DNA of 64,000 bases from assembly GCA_009741485.1 (NCBI GenBank), contig CM019214.1:56139219-56203218 (forward strand), read 5' to 3'. The position numbers and the translations under genes were made by a program. Origin of the DNA: Malurus cyaneus samueli (lineage: Eukaryota; Chordata; Aves; Passeriformes; Maluridae). Positions 61,391-64,000 of the stretch are shown one piece after another. Within the stretch, counting starts at the first letter, position 1; every line of letters starts with the position of its first letter. Under the pieces are notes generated by a model. That model was not told where the DNA came from, ran no database searches, and saw only the letters and a program-made list of their open reading frames with translations.

Positions 61391-62904
61391 TGACCTGGAG
61401 AGCTCCATCTACCACCAGCAGGTCTGTCTGTCTGTCTGGAGGTGTCTGACGCAGTTGGCTCAGTGACCTCACAGCTGCATGGAATTGAGCTTCAGAGAGT
61501 GTCAGCATCATAACTGAGGAAGATTGATGTGCTATGCTAATAAGACTGGGGCTGAAAGGATCTCTTTGCTCTTTCTTATCAGCCCCTGAGTCTATTTGCT
61601 GCCTCTATTGGCTGCTCTCCAATGGTCAGAGAAGAGCCCTTCGTGCTTGCCCTGCCTGCCCAAACTGCTCTGCAGCTGCCCTGCAATGCCCTCACTGCTG
61701 TGCCACACTGTGTTCACCACAGTCCAAGTTGCTCGAAGTTCCTGGACTCATTTAAATCTCCTTCAGTTGCCCCTGGCACTGCCCCCTCACATGGCTGCCT
61801 GCCAAGGGCTTCCAGGTCACAATGAGACTCAGGGCTGCTGGACCCATTCCAGAACTTGGGAACTCTCCTGTACAGCTCGATTTCAGCCCTGGTCCTCAGT
61901 TGTGGACACTTGAGTTTCACCAACGGCTGTTAAAGTCTAACTTTAAAGAGACAACAACAAAAAATTCCTTTCTGCTCCTCTAGGACAAAAAGAGATTTTC
62001 ACTACTATTTAACCTCATGAGAGTGGTCAACATTGTGTTTGTTTGACAGCAGCAATGAACTCAGAAAAACACAGAGGAAAAATTGAGGAAATTGTACAGG
62101 GAAAACACAGAGGTAAAATTGAGAAGCTATTAGACCTCTGTGAAATAGGACTCTGTGGAAACAGCATGATGTAGAAAGGCCTGAACAGCCCTTGCTACCA
62201 TTTAGCAACATTTCTGTTGTATGGCATGCAAAGATTATTATTATGCCTGGTCTATATACCATTGTCATGTCCTTTGTGGCTACTTAACAACCTTTTTGGC
62301 ACTGAGATTGTACAAAATTAATATTTCACAATCATTTTTATTGTTTCAAATATTTTCATAAACATTTTGACTAAATGGTAATATAATCCTAGGTTATACA
62401 ATGGTGGCAAGAAAGCAGAATTTCTTTTAGGTGTGTGAAATCTACTTTAATTATTTTCTTGTGTGAGAAAGTGAAAACTCCATGCTTCCAATATTTTCAG
62501 TTCAAAAAGCAAACAAATACTACTCTGTTGAGTCTAGTTTAGAAAAATACACACTTTTAGTGTTAGTTTTATGGTAATGCATAAAAAATAAATTTAACAA
62601 ATTATAGTCACTTATTGAGTGGGTCTCCTGAAGAATTCTCATTCTGGGTCATAAAAGTAAATTAAGTTCTGAAATACATTACATATAACAGCCAAATTAA
62701 AAAGAAGCAAAATCAAAAACAAAACTAAAACAAAATCTCTCAATATAAAATATAATATCCTTGAATCTTTATGTTATCTATGAGGAAAAATCTCACTAAA
62801 TTTCCCATAAGTTTTATTTTATAAAGGAATCTAAAAAATTTGCTTGAAAAATCTACAAAAAGGATGGGTAAGAACTAGAAAAAAGTGTATTTTTGCACAT
62901 ATAA

Positions 62905-63669
62905 TGTTATGACAGTAGCTAACACACCCCCTCTATCACTTTTTACATGCTTTTATTTTTCAACAGAAATCAAATTATTTGTTTGTGGACTTCTGTTTGG
63001 TTGGTTTTACCTTATTTATTTTCAGGGATTCTTGGTTATTGGTTTGGGTTTTTTTTTTTTGTTTGTGGATTTTGCTTGTTTGTGGGTTTTGCTTGGTTTT
63101 GTGAGGTTTTTTGGTTGTGTGGATTTATTTTCTTTTTTATCTTGAAGAAATGGTTCATTCAGCTTGAATTAGAACATTTTCTATTTGTTGTTTGATTTGT
63201 TTTAGGTTTTTTTGTTTGTTTGTATTTGAGTTTTGTTTTTAACAATCATCTATTTTATACTCTTCTCAGAGAGAGGAAATGGCAGCTGTAAACAGAAGAG
63301 GTAATTTTTTTTCCCCCAATTTGACACACAACTGTAAATACAGTGAGTGGGCAATCTAATAAAGCTCTCAAAATATTTCCACCCCTTCTGATCAGCCAAA
63401 AAGTGTTAAGGGAACCAAGTGAGGAAATCATTTCATTCTTCACTGACATTTTTAAAGTTCACTTAACTCAGAAGAGATTCCTAAGGATTGAAAAGAATCA
63501 AAGAGAACTTCATTATATTCCTTTAAATGGTCATGAGGGAAAAGAGTGAGTTTATAATTTGCTGGCAGAAAATGCCGGAATTCTGATATGAAATATCCAA
63601 AGTAAAGTAAACCCACGTAGCTGATTAAGCACTACATGTCATATCAGTAGGAACGCTGGATCAGACGGA
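62905..63669. other. Gene-free stretch with T/G-rich sequence
   Basis: Positions 62,980-63,240 are strongly T/G-rich on the plus strand, giving artefactual Phe/Leu/Trp-rich frames. No gene was recognised. Confidence 0.6.
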
Positions 63670-63920
63670 GGTCATGCTTAACTAACTTGCTGGAGATCTT
63701 TGAAGATATTACTGCCACAACAGATAAGGAAAATTCAGTAGATGGTAGTACTTTCAGATTTTCAAAAGCACTTAACAAGGTTCCACATCAGAGATTAATG
63801 ACTAAAACCAAAGAGTCATAACATGGAAGCTAAAATGGAAGAGTAATGTAAATGTTTCCCTTAATACAAACTGGTTTTCTGCTTGGAAGTAGCTTAGATT
63901 GGGATAGGCCAATAAGTCAT
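63670..63920 (+). mobile_element. Older CR1-type LINE fragment
   Basis: The segment contains 'catgcttaactaacttgctg' and a frame reading FSKALNKVPHQRLMTK, the counterpart of the CR1 reverse transcriptase block normally seen as D-F-x-K-A-F-D-x-V-P-H. The form 'VPHQRL' resembles older L3/CR1 lineages more than the young CR1 of the nested locus. It is short, with stops, and both ends are undefined. Confidence 0.65.
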
Positions 63921-64000
63921 TTTTCAATACTGTTCATAGTTTCTATTGAAGTGTTAGGTGCTGTAGTTGGGGGAGAAAAACTCAAGAATGGAGGCGATGT

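Larger units (their letters stand above)
55187..62904. repeat. Duplicated unit, copy 2 (about 7.7 kb)
   Basis: This block repeats 47,096-54,929 in the same orientation, with both breakpoints sharp: 'ggtttagctgcagcctgagt' at the left and 'gtatttttgcacatataa' at the right. The left breakpoint falls inside provirus gag/leader sequence, so this copy has only the 5' end of the provirus. Base differences are concentrated in 55,187-59,220 and 60,180-60,960 as indels. Positions 59,280-60,170 are almost identical to copy 1. Confidence 0.95.

Overview
The window looks like AT-rich, gene-poor avian nuclear DNA. The strongest support is several CR1 LINE remnants, including 3' ends with the bird-type phrases 'gaatcacaga..' and 'ggttggaagggacctgaaagat', plus LTR retroelements of the avian ERVL-like kind. 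Long stretches have no open frame above about 110 codons that resembles a protein. I could not confirm any host protein-coding gene, tRNA, rRNA, CRISPR array or bacterial-type operon. The window is best read as an intergenic desert or a very large intron.

Layout. Positions 1-42,324 are mostly unique AT-rich sequence. They contain homopolymer tracts, a TA/CA microsatellite (25,206-25,262), an old LTR (8,462-8,940), two weaker LTR-like segments (about 10,850-11,102 and 23,080-23,560), CR1 pieces at 15,835-16,160 (+) and 17,626-18,030 (-), a GC-rich interspersed repeat (36,800-37,165), and one weak candidate exon (3,690-3,894, -). Positions 42,325-50,000 hold a nested insertion. A CR1 element (+) was split by a 5.4-kb internally deleted ERVL-like provirus on the minus strand (43,221-48,643, target-site duplication CAGGT). 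It was split again by a separate solo LTR on the plus strand (48,770-49,709, target-site duplication CAAGC). The provirus keeps pieces of gag, protease, reverse transcriptase and integrase, broken by many frame changes. RNase H, the first half of integrase and env are missing.

The right third is dominated by a direct duplication of about 7.8 kb. Positions 47,096-54,929 recur at 55,187-62,904, and the two are separated by a 25-N gap (55,084-55,108). Both copies carry the same provirus LTR, the same solo LTR, the same target-site duplications and the same CR1 scraps. Many differences between the copies, and between the two provirus LTRs, are one- or two-base indels rather than substitutions. 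That pattern suggests unpolished long-read sequence and possibly a false (haplotypic or gap-fill) duplication. Frameshifts in the provirus therefore cannot be taken as biological decay without checking raw reads. An older CR1 fragment (63,670-63,920) closes the window.

I did not find a convincing new biological system. The most useful observations are the dated nesting of three elements, the ambiguous duplication, and a perfect 8-bp hairpin at the provirus LTR terminus.
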